This document shows positions 37,223 to 49,738 of a stretch of DNA of 64,000 nt, in pieces. How positions within the stretch are numbered: the stretch's first letter is position 1; each line of letters starts with the position of its first letter. A model generated the notes under the pieces. The model saw only the letters and a list, made by a program, of their open reading frames with translations, had not been told where the DNA came from and ran no database searches. Position numbers and translations under genes: made by a program. The DNA comes from Trogon surrucura (Eukaryota > Chordata > Aves > Trogoniformes > Trogonidae), in the NCBI GenBank assembly GCA_020746105.1, contig CM036636.1:8246001-8310000 (forward strand). The letters run 5' to 3'.

Positions 37223-38939
37223 ACGTTGTTTTTAAAAGCCACGGGACTGAAATACAAGAAGCCTCTGCGGGGTTTCCCCCTTGCCCGTGCCTTCATCGTG
37301 GCTGCAGCCCTTCCTTCAGAGCTTGCTGCGAGGGGGACCGTGAAAAAAAGCCGCTTTTCAGTCAGTGCTGCTCAAGCACGGGGGTTTTGGGGCCAGGGGA
37401 GGGCACGGCCAGCCCGCTGTCCTCTCTTACCCGCCCGCAGATCGTCGGGCTGCTGACGTGCACAGCGCTGAGCCTGAGAACAAGAGGGCAAGTCAGCTGC
37501 AGGTGGGTGAAACCTATCTCCTCGCTACTTAACTGGCCTGCCTGACTGGTTTTGTTTTATGATTATTTTTTATTCTGTCTCCAGTTAGGCAATACACTTG
37601 CCTGTTAGAAATACCGCCCCTGGGCTGCCAGCTCAGCGAAGGAGAAAAGCGGGTGTGTGTTACCGAGGGAGGACGGGGCATCGCCTCCCTCCCTGCGGTG
37701 GGCTCCTCTTGCCTGCATCCCCCAGCCGGACTCTTGCTCTGCTGAATCTCTGACGTTTGAGATGAGCATCCTTATGGAGCAGGGGGGATTTTCTGAAGGG
37801 TCACTCCTGGCCCCACCTCCGCAGTGCTCTCACATCCCGAGGATCACTGGAGCGGTTTGCCAGGCTGGAGTGGGTGAATTTAAGCCCAGCTGGTAGTTTG
37901 GGATCATTAACCATCAAGGTGCCCCTGGGAAGAAGCGAAAGGTATTTGGGAAAATTTTCTAACAGACTCTAATGACTTAATAATCCCTGCCGGAGAGAGC
38001 ACGGCAGGTTACGTGAATGTCAAGTTTGTTTGCTTTGCTGAGAGCTGGCTGCTGGTTATGTAATCGGAGGGTGTGACCTCCTTCAAGGGGGGAAAAAAGG
38101 GAAGAAAAAGGAAAGCACACGCCTGCTTCCACACCGGGATGAGAGTGAGAGCACAGGGTAGGTGTTAGCTGGGAGCCTTGGCAGCATCAGCCAGGCACAG
38201 CCCAGCTCAACCCACCACACCGACTGAGCTGAGGCGGTCCAGGGCAGCTTTCCGTGCTCAGCCCTTTGGGAAGGGGTCAGTGGCAGGGTCAGGGGCTTGT
38301 AGCGTGGCCAGGCATGGATCAGGATCCCCCCGGGGCAGTGGGTATCAGGGCAGGGCCTCCGGTTCATCATTTCTGATATACTTCGTGATCTGAGGAGGCA
38401 GGAGAAAGATACAGCCAGGGGTCTGCTTGGTGGTCCTCAGAGGAGGTGACTGAGGTGGCTCCAGGGCTGATGAGTGCGTATGTCCAGCCTCAGCTCACCA
38501 CAAGAGCTGGTGGGGGGCTGGTGTCCTAAAAGCTTTGCCCCCAAGGCTGCCTAGAGGATGAAAACTCTCCCGTTTTGGTGAGGCTGTTGGCAATGCCTCT
38601 ACTTCACCTGGTTCAGGGTGTTCAGGTCTGATTGAAGTTCATGGTTTGTTGAATACTGGGGGCTTTGCTTGAGGACAAAGGGAAGTCAAGGCACGACCCA
38701 CGGCATGGATAAAGCCTGATCCCCTCCCCACTGGGGCTAACACCTTGCTTGGAAGCTGAAACAAGGCAGGTGGGGGCTGGAGCCCATTCCACGCTGCCGA
38801 CCCAGGGTGTGCAGGGAACGCCAAACCTTTCCCCATCAAAGCAAACGCCCGGGTTCCCGGGGCGCAGGCTGCCTCCTTGCAGCCCCAGCGCTGCTCCTCC
38901 TGCTCCGACTTGCCCGCCATCAATACTGTTTAAACAAGC

Positions 38940-39190
38940 ACATTGCAGACGTAGCTCTAGGCCAAGTCGTGGGGCAGCCGGGAAGGAGCAGCCGCAGCCT
39001 GGCTCCAGACCCTCCTGCGGGAGGTCTGGGCGGCGGGCGCGTGGGTGCCAGCGGCATCGCGTGCCAGCCGGGGCTCTGCCCCAGGGCTTTCCTCCGCACC
39101 TGCGGCCACTTAGAACCCGAGCCACGGCCGAGAAGATGCCAGCAGTGCGGGCAAAAAACGTGGGAGAACTGGGGCTCGGCGGGCGTGCAC
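38940..39190. promoter_or_regulatory. CpG-enriched stretch with overlapping chance ORFs
   Basis: High CpG and GC content produces open frames of about 275 codons on both strands over 38,622-39,579. Neither shows recognisable domains; both are dominated by Arg, Gly, Pro and Ser. I treat this as a CpG-rich non-coding element. Confidence 0.3.
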
Positions 39191-39499
39191 CCAACTCTAT
39201 GACCCCGCTTGTGTCCCTGCTTTTGGGGCGAGTCACACACCCCAGCAGAGATGCACTTGCAGTTGGGGTATCACAGGGAAAGCAGCTGCAATGCCAGGCT
39301 GGCCCTTCTAGCATCTTCCTTCCTCCTGCTTTCTGTCTGCTTTCCCAGGCCCTCCGAGAAATTTGGGGAGGCTGCAGAAGGAGATGGCCCTGGGCAGGGT
39401 GTTCCCCAGGGAGCCCACGCACAGCACCCAGCTTTGCTGCTGGGGACACACTGCGAGGGAGAGTGCGGGAAGCTCTGGGAGAGCGTGAAATGAGCTCCT

Positions 39500-39567
39500 C
39501 TGGAAAAAAAAAAAGAAGGAAAAAAATGAAAGGCAGACAGAAAAAAAAAAGAAAAAAGGAAAAGGCT
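39500..39567 (+). repeat. A-rich purine low-complexity tract
   Basis: Almost pure purine sequence with runs of 8-12 A broken by single G. No tRNA- or LINE-like body lies upstream, so it is not clearly a retroposon tail. Confidence 0.85.
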
Positions 39568-40061
39568 TCTGAGGCTTAGAGCTGGATATTTATACACTTG
39601 ACATAAAGGATATTTCTGCATTGAAGTAATAAGCGTGACTCAGTAAACCAATGGGGAAAGGGTGTTCCCTTTGCAGCAAAACCTCAGAAGATCAAAGAAC
39701 TTCTTGAGCGGTTTAACATTTCGAATGTTAAATGAGTCGGGTTCCCCTCCCTCTCCCCTTCACCCCTGCCTTCAAGTTTTGAAAAATAAATGGTTGGATT
39801 TTAGCTTAGAAGGGAGCGTTTCGGCATCTCTACGGAACTGTGGTGCTGGCTGGTCTGGAGCGTGACGGTCACGGGCATGAGCGTGCTCGGGTGTGCAGGA
39901 CCCAGCCGGCACTTCGTGGACATCAACCCCGCTCAGACGGGGACATGCCACCATCTCGGGGCTTCCCATTCACCACTGGTTTATAGAAACTGGTTTTTCC
40001 TTCATTGTTACCTTCCAGACCCCATCCTGCTTCCCCTGCCCAGGCTGGGGACCTTCCTGAG

Positions 40062-40078
40062 CACCAGCAGGTGGAAGG
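40062..40078 (+). promoter_or_regulatory. Possible CTCF core motif
   Basis: caccagcaggtggaagg matches most of the CTCF core (CCASYAGRKGGC), with one change at the final C. Motif evidence only. Confidence 0.25.
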
Positions 40079-40534
40079 CTGAACAGGGGGACGATGCTGT
40101 TTTGGATCTGCAGCTTGCAGATACCATGGTCCTGCAGATGGTAGGCTGGAGTGCTCTGGCAGACCCTGCAGACATGCCTGGCCACAGGACAAGTCCAGGC
40201 TGTAGAGCGAGGCCGCCACGTACCAGGAAGGGTGTCCCAGCACGCCGAGCATCTGTGCTGTGCCCACAGCTGCAGGGCAGGACGGGCTGGCTCTGGGCTT
40301 TAAGGTAGAGCTGAGCATCACCAGATTTTGGTGAGTTCTTCCCTTGCAAGAAGCAAACCCTGATATTTTTGTGCATATACCCAGTGGTGGGGAATTATTA
40401 GGGGCTGGTCCTTGTCCCTGGCCCACACCCAGCAGCAGGCACTTGGGGCTGCCGTGCCGGTGGGAATGCGGGGGGAATATTTGCCAGGGAGGGACTGAGC
40501 CTTGTCGGTGGCTCTTGGACACGTGCATTTCTGG

Positions 40535-41060
40535 GATCGATAGGCTAGAGTAATATATCGCACTGAGATAACAAATCACTTAGCTTATTGGGTCTTAATT
40601 AAGCCTCTTTTATCTCCGTGACAGCTACACACCTGGGCTATCGCCCAAGCAAACTGTAGCGGTGGCCGAGCCATGGGGACGCCGCACTGGAGCCGGGGGA
40701 TTGATGAGGCTCTGCTTGGTGGAATTACCTCATTGTGTTCGCTGCGCTCGGGGCCATCGATCTCCCGGGCTCCCTCGTCTCTCTGTCTTGGCACCCAAAG
40801 CACCGGCTGCTGCCCTCTCCTCCCAGTGCCTTGCAAGAAGGGGAACAAGGCAGGAGACCCCCCCCAAGTCGGGTTAGCCTGGGTGCAGGTAGATGAGCTG
40901 GGGGAAAGCTGCCCCGTTTGGCCTCCTGGGTAATAGATACAGTTGTTATAGTCCCTGACAGCGCGAAATGAAGACCTACATCACCATAATGTATTGTCAG
41001 CCCGCGAGCACGCTGCGGCCCCCGAGATGAATGAACGCAATATCCCTGCGTACGAGGGGG
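40535..41060. promoter_or_regulatory. Candidate conserved non-coding element pair
   Basis: Two AT-rich cores (40,540-40,630 with tcttaattaagcctctttta; 40,930-41,010 with catcaccataatgtattg) flank a GC-rich spacer. There is no repeat or exon signature. Confidence 0.3.
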
Positions 41061-41804
41061 AAGGAAGGGAAGGGGGCTTCGCCGCTGCCGCCGGCCTCTG
41101 GGCGAGAAGGCAGAGGCGCCGCTTTGTGCGGCTGGAGAAGAAAAGGCATTTTTTATTCGTGACGTGGAGGTTGAGGGTGTCCGATCCCTGCGGAGCCTGT
41201 GACAGATACACTCCGTGAAGGGGAGCGCTTAACGAACGGTTGAACTGCTCCTGTGATGAGTTCATCCAGCGATGAAGTAATTTTGCCCCTGCGCTGCTGC
41301 CAGCTGAGGTAGCAGGGCAATTTACAGCTCTGGGGCTGGACAGATCACCACCGATTTCAGGTCCTGTAATGCAGGAACGGAGGGGAACCGTCCAAACCAG
41401 GGAGGCCCATTCGACTGGAAACGCACGTACAGGACGACAGGAATCTAAGGCACGCGTTGCATTTAGTCATTTGAAAGTAGGACAGTTTTTCCTCTGAAGT
41501 ATGACAGCTGGTGTTCTGACTTGGAGTGAAATAATGAGAGCTGGGAGTTGTGACTTGCAGCTGAGCAGCCAAGTTCTGCAGGACCCCTCTGTTTCTGCAG
41601 CAGCCACCCTTCTTCAGGTTGATGCTTAAATCCTTTTCCATCTCGGGCTGCTGCTGGGACTCATCCTGCCTGGCAGGCACAGTGCAGCAAGAAGCAGCCC
41701 TTCATCTTCATCACACCTGGGGCCGGCTGGCACTGATGCTTCCAACACTAGAAATGGTTGGAAACCAGATAGATATCCCAGTCCAGGTCCCAGCCTGGCC
41801 TTAG

Positions 41805-41910
41805 GATTATTTTGTGATCACGGGCAAAAATTGCTTATGATTTCTTCCTTTGCCGATATATGAAATGGCAATGACTGTAACCAACCTCTCTTAAAGAATT
41901 TCAATTCTCA
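41805..41910 (+). mobile_element. MIR/CORE-SINE-like remnant
   Basis: The order ttgtgatcacgggcaaa, ttgcttatgatttctt, cctttgccgatatatgaaat, ggcaatgactgtaaccaac and ctctcttaaagaatt follows the MIR core and 3' part (gtgaccttgggcaagt, cttaacctct, cctcagtttcc-catctgtaaaat, gataata-ctacctc). It is very diverged. MIR-type SINEs predate the bird-mammal split, so fossils are expected at low density. Confidence 0.4.
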
Positions 41911-44900
41911 CAAGAGCAGTTGCAAGGTACTGTGTGGGGAGTGCTGCAGCACGGCAGATACTGCATGTTTGCAAATAGTCACTTAAAATGAGAAAATAAT
42001 GTTCTGCGCTGGAAGACAAGCAACCCATAATTCTTCTTAGTGTTAAAGTCCAAAGTTCTCACACTGCACAAAATCTAATTGAAGGGCAACACCCTTCTAC
42101 TATTCCTGCATTTTCATGACTATTTAGAGGTTTTTTTGGTTAAACATGATAAAGTTGATACAGGAACAGCAAAATCCCATAAGCTGTCGGTAAAATCTTC
42201 CTCTGTAGACTAGTTCAGCTGGGGCATATGGTGTTATTACAGCCATTCACAGTGGGGCTTCGGTGTGATGGACCCATTCTTGGTTGCTCGTGATCTTTTG
42301 CCTCAGGTAAGACAGGATTCCCCTTCGTGCTGTGGCAGTATTTGGGCTGCGCTCAGCCTTTGGTTTCCCCTTCCCAAAACCTTTAGCCAGAGCCCTGGAC
42401 TAGAAGAGTTGTTTTGGGGGGTGCTGTGTTGGCAACATGTGATGGACAGAGGCTGAGGAGGGGTGAAGAGCAGCCTGATCGGCTCCAACAGGAGGATTAG
42501 CCATCGATGCCCAAAGTGGTGCTGCTGTGACCAGGAGGTGCAAACCCCAACAGGCTCTCGTCATGGCAAAGGTGTTTGCCAACTCTTCACGTAAATACTT
42601 TGTAGCCTTGTGCCACCAACAGCCAGTGAGCGATGCCTTTTGGTTTCGCGTTAGGCACAAGGCACGTGGCTGCGGAGTGATTTTTGGCATCTCCCTCTCT
42701 TTGCTACCAAACTCCCCGGTTCAGCCCAAGCGTGGGCTGCTGCCAGAGGGACTCAGCTTTGCTTTTTTTCTTGGCTGTTATTGTCACTCTGAGATTTTTC
42801 TCTAAAAGGTTAGGCCAACCCTCGCGCTGGTGTTCAGAGCCCGTCTCCATCCCTGATATATGATGTCCTTGTAATCTCCAGTGACATAAATTTTGCTCCT
42901 GTTTGTCTCCCCATGTCATATTCTTCTTGTGCCGTGCCTGTTATTGTGTTGAGCGTTGCAGTTGTGTTTCAGCATTTTCCATTGTTTGTATTCTTCACCT
43001 GAGGATGTCCATTATGGGATGTAACAGCTTTAATAGCTTATAAATGGGAGACTGGAGTTTTCATGCTTCGGGGAATACTGCTCATGGCAGCCACCATTCA
43101 AGTGTGGCATTTGCCAGTACTTAATACCTAAACCAGCATCTTCCACCCCCACTTTCATTTAATCCCAGGGACAAACAGCTTGTGCAAAGCTGTCGGCCCT
43201 TACTGGAGGTCAGGTTTGTACCTGCTCGGATTTGGAGCTGGTATGAGTGGGCTGGTAACTGGGATAGAGCAAATGGTGTTGAGTTTATCCCTGTCCCCCC
43301 GGTGCTGATCAGTAGCCTTGAACCAGAGCTCAAGATGTCCAGCTTCACCAGTCTTCTCCCAAAATGCTGCCCTGTTCACCGCAGTGCCCGGAGGCAACTA
43401 GAGCCAAGGCTTGGCCTCTGCATCAGCACCTCTTCCAGAGCAGAGCACTGTGCAACCAGGATCTAATTAAGCTGGCTAATCTGAAGGAGGTACTACATCT
43501 CCATGGAAAACTGCTTCAGTTTGGCTTCTCTGAATAATAAACAAAGCACTTGGGTAGATGATAGGGCATTTAAGTGTTTACTCTTCAGAGCATTAAGTGC
43601 TAAATTTGTTTTTAGCTCCCTTATGAAAAGCCCTTGCAGAGTAAAAGCACACAAGGGTCTCAGTCATCCCTTGCAGATTTCCTCCCAGCCTGCTGCGTCC
43701 AGCAGAGAGCCTGGCTGTGCAGCTGCCCCGGGGGACAGCCAGAAGCACCGATCATCAGTATCACAAGGAACCACTGAGGTTTAATCTGCTGGCAAGGAGT
43801 AGGGGGTAAACCAGAGCCAAGCCCCAGACCCACCGGTGGGGTTGCTGTGCATAGAGCCAGCCCAGGCAGGGGGCTGTCTTCAGTTAGTCCAAGCTAAGAT
43901 GGGCATCCACTTCTATTTTTTAATCCATTCCATCAATCACTTAGTGTAATAAACTCCCTAAATGGAAAAGATAAGAGACAAAAACCTCCAAGTGAGCCAA
44001 AGCACGGAGCTCATCTCTTCTGCCTCCTCCTCCTCCTCACTGTGCCGTGGCTGTTTCGGCAGCCAACGCTCAGGCTTGGGATGCAGGACCTGAGCAGGAT
44101 TCACCCGAGGGAATGTGAAAGGGAGGAAAAAACAGGGCACCGAGGTGGCTGCTTTGCAGTTGCAGGCGTGTAGAGGTTGTCCGACGTGACGTGAGGCTGC
44201 GGTGGGATGTGCTGCTCACATCTGGCCACCGCTGCCCGCTTGGCTCAAAGACCACATAGGGAGGGCTTCAGGGCTGAACTCGCTCCTGCCGCTATAGAAA
44301 TGGAGCACAAACCCAACAAAACAACTTTCCATTTCTAAAGCTTGAAGGAGTTTGCACCCCACCATGCCAGGACAAAGGGAGAATTAGCAGCCAGCAAAGA
44401 GAAAAACAACACAAAGCCACATCATGGTGTCAAGAAGCCAAAAAGCCTTTTTCCTTCTTAGCACACGGGTACAGCTTAAATGACTCTTGTTCTCGATGCG
44501 GAGCCCGATGCGGTTCAGCTCTGCAGCACTTTGCATTCATCTGCGTGTGCCTGAGCTGAGCTCTTCTTGCTGTTGCTTCAGCTGTGATTTTTTAAACCAA
44601 TTTTGACACATCAAAACCGATGCAGAATGACTCAGAAGTTTTCAGACAGAGCTTTCTCCTTGCAGAAGAGGAAGGAGGGGGTGCGCACATATTTAGCAGC
44701 AGCAGCCTCCTTTAAATTGACCTTTTTTTTCAAGAATAGTATGGTTCAGGCAAATTTGGGATGTGTCTGAACATGCTTCCCGTCCCCATCATGGATTCAA
44801 TTACAACACAGAGCTTTGCAGATTTCTGTTAAATTTTAACTCGTTTCACATGGGTTGCGTGAACTTTGCCTGACATTTGGAAGCAGGCAACTTGTGTCAT

Positions 44901-46191
44901 CAGGTTACACTCACACTTATCTCTGCAAACATATCCTTGCACCCGGACCAGCACCAGCACAGCCGCCTCTGCCATAGAAGGCACTAATTGAACCTGAAAT
45001 GTGCTTTCCTCCGGCGTTGCGCTCCCACCTGCTCACGGAATGTCGTGTGTGACCCTGTCCCCAGCCCGGCAAGCTCAGCAGCGGCAAACGTGGTGGCTGG
45101 TATCGAAGCATGGAGGGGACGGGGACAGGGGCAACAGCTGGATGAGGAACAAGGGGTGATGGGTGTGTGGTCTTGCTGTGAGTTTCTGGTGAAAGGCAAT
45201 GCTGGTGCCATGAGAAAGGAAAGACTTCGAGACGATCCTATTCCTCCATTTCCCCGCCCCAACCTATAAATTGCAGGGATGCTTCTGCAGCGAAGGTGAG
45301 AGGGTGATGCTGGTGGCCCCCAACTTCACCTCCTGGGGAATCCTGCAGGTCCATGGCAGAAGGGGTGGAGAAGGGCCCCTCTCCTGTCCCCAAAGCTTGG
45401 CAGGAACAGCATGGTTGGGGTGACTCTTGCAAGACCAGCCAGCCGTGCTGGCCATGCCCTGCTCTCTTCCATCACATTGAGCCATGAAAACTCAGCACTG
45501 AACATCTCCTTTAAGCAACAGGTCCCTGAGATGGCTGAAAAATCACATCTGATCAAAGCCTGGCTTCTTTCCTGGTGCTGGGGGTCAGCAGGGGGAAGGG
45601 GGAAATATTGAAATCCCAAGATCAGTCAGTCGCTGGTTCTTACTTCAGCTGTAAGAAGTGACCAGCTCTGCTGATCAAAGGCCTCACCACTGTTGTTTTA
45701 AAGGTGACATTAACATTTAAGGAGCTTTTGAAAGCCTTGGCTTGCAATAAAAAGCCAGACACCCAGTCACAGAGCAACTCAAACCCAAGTTTAATGATAA
45801 TGAAACAGCCTTTTGTTCTTCAACTCAAAGAAGAACGACAAACCTATTCATAGTGTTTATAATAAAGACCGCGAAGCCTTTTACACATAACCGAGCAAAC
45901 TGATACCTGCAAGCCGTGGTGTTACCCAATGATCCCCAGAGTGTGCAGAACAGGCTTTTGTGTGGGCTTCTCGGCTTCCAGGCACATCCACCACCTTTCC
46001 TTCCAAGGTTGCCAGGCTTCGACCAGCATCATGAGAACCACACGAATGCCTCTGCTGGGTTGTGAGCCTGTGCCGAGTCGTGTCCCTGGCACAGCCCTGC
46101 CACTCAACCTGTTCAGCACATACACCAGCTTGGAGCCTCCTGCACCAGGACAGCCGTATTTTAGTGCCCAGCTCACGTACACCACTAGCAT

Positions 46192-46228
46192 GGTAGGCAC
46201 CAAACCACCTAGTGGTAGGCACCAAACC
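46192..46228 (+). repeat. Direct repeat of 15 bp, 22 bp apart
   Basis: ggtaggcaccaaacc is present at 46192-46206 and exactly again at 46214-46228. Confidence 0.9.
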
Positions 46229-46940
46229 CCCATTTTACAGCGACTGAAAACATCATTTTTCCTCCTTCCTCCCTTGCTGCAGCCCCTGCACCCACCAAAT
46301 CTCAATTTGGTCTTCTCCCTGCTGCAGATGAGGACCTGGATGGTGAGGGCTGATGCTCCCCTCTGCTCTCAGAGGTGAGTCTCCAGAGAAGTGGGTGTGT
46401 TTTAGCAGCACGGTGTTAGGGAAGCCGTACAGGCAGTGCTGGGGGCTCGGTGCACGCGATGGCCAGCCTTCACCCGGCACTTCGTTTATAAATAGCCTGG
46501 AAACGAGAGCCGGGTAGATAGGAGCCATGGCTGGGTAAGAAAATCCTCTTCTCCCCGTGCTGGTTCTGGCTGTATTGTCTCTCACCGTAAAGCTCTTTGC
46601 TTTATGGCTCCCAGCCCTGCGACGTCTGCTGTATTTTACCTTGCAGGTCCGATAAGGGCAATTGCATGCATATTCCTTATCACATGCAATTGGAAATATC
46701 AAGCAAATTCCCTCGTGCTGCAAAGTCTTGTAGAGCCTCTGCTCTACTGTACAAACATGATTTTATGACAGTGTGTTACATCAAAGATCTTGTTTTACTC
46801 CTCGCCATCCTACTGGATGTGGTAAATAGCACTGGGTCCTGATCACATGCATTCCCCAAGCGTGGAAAGAACAAGGGAGCAAAGTAGAAACACGAAAAGG
46901 GAAGTTTGTTCATTTGGTTTCTTAAGGGCTTGGGCCTGGC

Positions 46941-46953
46941 AGGTCAGAGGTCC
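46941..46953 (+). promoter_or_regulatory. DR1 nuclear-receptor-type motif
   Basis: AGGTCA-G-AGGTCC is a direct repeat of the nuclear-receptor half-site with 1-base spacing and one mismatch. DR1 is bound by RXR homodimers, PPAR-RXR, HNF4 and COUP-TF. It is 13.8 kb upstream of the RXRA ATG, so feedback control is possible but unproven; single motifs occur by chance. Confidence 0.3.
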
Positions 46954-47999
46954 CAGCAGAAGAAGGTGCAGAGTATCAATACCCTGTGACGTTGCTCCAA
47001 ACCCCTCTTGCCCATGGCCTTCTCCAAGCTGGAATTCCCTGTTCTGTCTCTTGCAGTGGCAACACAGGATTATTATTTCTGTTTTCCAGAGGAATGTGCA
47101 GGCGTCCCCAGACCCTGCTCTGGCTCTGCCCTCTGCCTCCTGCGCCCAGCTGAGAGCCAGGATGCTCTTGGAGCCGGGATGCTCTTGGAGCCGGGATGCT
47201 CTATTAGCTGAGATGCTCCTTGAGCCAGGATGCTCATTGTCTCAGAGCCCAGGCAGGGAGCACGGATCTCCCCTTTGATTTTTGAGAGCATGGATATCCA
47301 AATAAATTAGCAATGGGAATGTGCGGGGGTGGGGGAGGCAGGCAGCAGAGAGCTGGCGGGCTGGAAGTGACCCAGACCCAGGGAACAGATGCAACTCATA
47401 ACGTTAATGAGGATTTTTTTTTTCCTTCCTCCCCCCCTCCAAAGGCTCTGCACTCTTGAGAACGGGGGGCTTTCTATCCCATGGCAACACCAAGAGGGGA
47501 AAAAATGGGCCTGGCTTTTATTTCATTTTTTTGTCCTTTACAGGAATCGCAGGCAAACAAAAGCCCTGAACAGATTTATCATTTTTCTTTCTCCCCCACC
47601 CCCTCCTTTTCTTTCCTTTTATATTTTTTTAAAATAGGGTTAGAGCAAGATGGATGGTTCCCCAGGCCCAGGGAATGAGCCAATCGAGGCAACCCTGTCG
47701 TCTCTGGCATCCCATTAAGCCAAGCTCTGTGAGGAGGCCGCTGTAAGACTTATTAAATTTGCCCCGGCTCAGACCCCAAACTCTGTCCCTGGCACAGGGC
47801 GGTCCAGCTCAGCCACCCGAGCCCCACCTCACCATCCTCCACCACTGGCACCTCTCCTGCACCCCCTCCTCTCCTGGGTCCCCAATCCAGCTCCGCTCTT
47901 GTCCCCCGCGTCAGCCCGGGAAGCGCCTTCATCCGTTCTTGTCAACCGAGGCCGATTCGTCACCGGCGGGGTGACAAGGGCTTGTATGGCTCTGTCAGC
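46954..47999. other. Intergenic, minisatellite and T/C-rich tracts
   Basis: Holds the 17-bp minisatellite and pyrimidine-rich runs near 47,400-47,440 and 47,585-47,635. No gene seen. Confidence 0.55.
47154..47239 (+). repeat. Minisatellite, five ~17-bp units
   Basis: Units of the form gagccgggatgctcttg repeat five times with small changes; units two and three are nearly identical. Outer units are more diverged, which suggests an old array with a recently duplicated centre. Confidence 0.9.
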
Positions 48000-49115
48000 C
48001 CATGGCTGGCGTGGGCTGGGCCCCCCCGCGGCAAAGCCAAGGGTCCCCCCCCAGGGATGGGGTTGGCGAGGAGGGGGAGGCACGGCCAACCCCCGACCTA
48101 CCCCTGACCCGGGGGCTCCCGCGGCTGGAGAAATGGTAGCGAAGGAGGGGGAACACAAAGGGGAAAAAGCGGGGGGAAAAGGAAAATTTAAAAAAGGGAT
48201 ACAGAATTAATTTCAGCCCTATACAGTCAGCTGCTGGAGAGGGGGGGGCACGGGGACAGGCTGAGCGGGCGGGTGGGCAGGGAGGATGCTGCCCCATCGC
48301 CACCGCATTAGCGCGGTTATTTCCACTTTAATACTTAACAAGGATTTAAAACTCTTCTGTAGTCAGAGTTTGTTCTCAGCGATAAATTTTGAATAGCTTA
48401 TAAATTATGGACGCAACGCGGTGTCTCTGTCTGGGAGGAAGGGCCGGACCCGGCTCGCTGTTCCGGTGGTGTAAAGCCAGCTCGGCGTCGCTGGCAGCGA
48501 GGGTGGCAGCTCGGTGTCCCCGGGAGCCGGATCCGGCCCGCTGTGCCTGGCTATAACATTACTGGGACGATAGTATCATATCGCATCGCAAAGCACAGTC
48601 ACGTCTGCTTCACACCTCCCGATAATAATCAGCCAGGATGCAAAAATCACAGGGCAGAGTTACAGACGAACGGAGAAATGCGCATCGTCTCTCTCCCCTC
48701 GTATGTACGTACGTGTATATATAGATATAGATGCACGGATATATATAGACGCAAGCACGTGCACTTGTGTGTGCGGAGAATATGCCCACGCTCGGGACAG
48801 GAGAGGGGTCAGATTGCCCATCTCCCGCTGACAGTCGTCCCCCCATGCCCCGGCTCCAGAATACCCAGGGGACTGCAAACTCCACCCAAAATCTCTGCCA
48901 ACGAGGAGCTCCGGCTCCCACAGAAACACCTCGTGGCCGCCCGCTCCGCTCTTGGCTCTGGGGCCGGGAGGGGATCCACGCCGAGAAAAAGCCTGGCTGG
49001 AAGAGATGATTTCGTCCGTCCGGAGAGAGGAATAGCGAGCGTTTCTGTAAGCCTCGGGGCTGTACGCAATGGGCCTCCCCTACTTTTTCCCTGGCCCATC
49101 ATAGCAAGTCGGTAA
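48000..49115. promoter_or_regulatory. CpG-rich region with AT-rich core, candidate regulatory element
   Basis: GC- and CpG-rich DNA at 48,000-48,310 and 48,410-49,110 flanks an AT-rich core (48,315-48,410) containing cattagcgcggttatttcc, ttaatacttaacaagg and agcttataaattatgg. This mixture is typical of developmental CpG islands with conserved cores. A 190-codon open frame overlaps it but has no recognisable protein. A TA-rich stretch (48,710-48,755) interrupts the right half. Confidence 0.4.
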
Positions 49116-49434
49116 TAAGGTTACGGCACCACTCCAGCTTTATTTCAGTGCACGGATGTAAAATAAATGCTTACAAAGTTTGCACACATGCCTGTAGTAC
49201 GTAGAGGCTGTAGGAAAACGGGCAGTTTTCACTACATTAATTCGTAAAGCAGGCCATGCTGCTCTGGCCCTTTACCTCACTTGTTATTTCTATTTATTAG
49301 TAGTATTGATGTTTCAGCCAGGGATCAGGACCCTATTGAGCCAGCTTTGATATCAGAGAAGATTGAGCAGGGGAGAGCTCTGTAATGAAGCAGCAAACCC
49401 AACGCCGGGCTCTCACGCAGCGCGCCTCGCAAAC

Positions 49435-49575
49435 GCTGTTGGTATTATTTGTGATAATGTTCTATGTTGCGTTTCGCTTCTGCAGCATCTCTGATTACTC
49501 CGGCTTGGCCACGTGAAATGCACGGCTGCACCCTCATCAGTGGGTTATTAAAAAGCCTCGTCAGGACCGAAAACT
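49435..49575. promoter_or_regulatory. Candidate conserved non-coding element with E-box
   Basis: Contains ggtattatttgtgataatg, a CACGTG E-box near 49512 (ccacgtgaaatgcac) and gggttattaaaaagcctcg. Non-repetitive sequence just left of an inverted CR1 fragment. Confidence 0.25.
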
Positions 49576-49644
49576 GAACAGGTTGAAATGTAGCAGAGCC
49601 GGGCGCTGACGAGCCGGGTACCCGGCATGTGTATTGCTTGTTAT

Positions 49645-49738
49645 CTGGCAGAAGAGACCAACCCCCACCTCACTACAGCCTCCTCTCAGGTAGTTGTACA
49701 GAGTGATAAGGTCTCCCCTGAGACTCCTTTTCTCCATC
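49645..49738 (-). mobile_element. CR1 LINE fragment, inverted
   Basis: The + strand shows cagaagagacc, cccccacctcactacagcc, ctctcaggtagttgtacag and aaggtctcccctgag with ccttttctcc. This is the complement of the CR1 region just upstream of the 3' UTR, so the element lies on the minus strand. Both ends are missing. Confidence 0.85.

Larger units (their letters stand above)
37223..40534. other. Intergenic, CpG patch and A-rich tract only
   Basis: Apart from the listed CpG-enriched stretch, A-rich tract and CTCF-like word, this is unique sequence with overlapping frames in GC-rich DNA. Confidence 0.55.
41061..46940. other. Intergenic, no gene recognised
   Basis: Contains the MIR-like remnant near 41.9 kb and a short CTC run near 44,021-44,038. 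The rest is unique sequence. A short exon-like interval at 46,328-46,374 with good splice signals on both sides was noted but not accepted. Confidence 0.55.

Noticed and set aside
38622..39579. Overlapping 275- and 276-codon frames on opposite strands
   Set aside because: Both arise from CpG-rich sequence lacking stops; residues are mostly Arg, Gly, Pro, Ser and Ala.
46328..46374. 47-base interval with good acceptor and GTGAGT donor
   Set aside because: Could be a small exon of a non-coding RNA, but one short interval with matching splice words is expected by chance in 60 kb.
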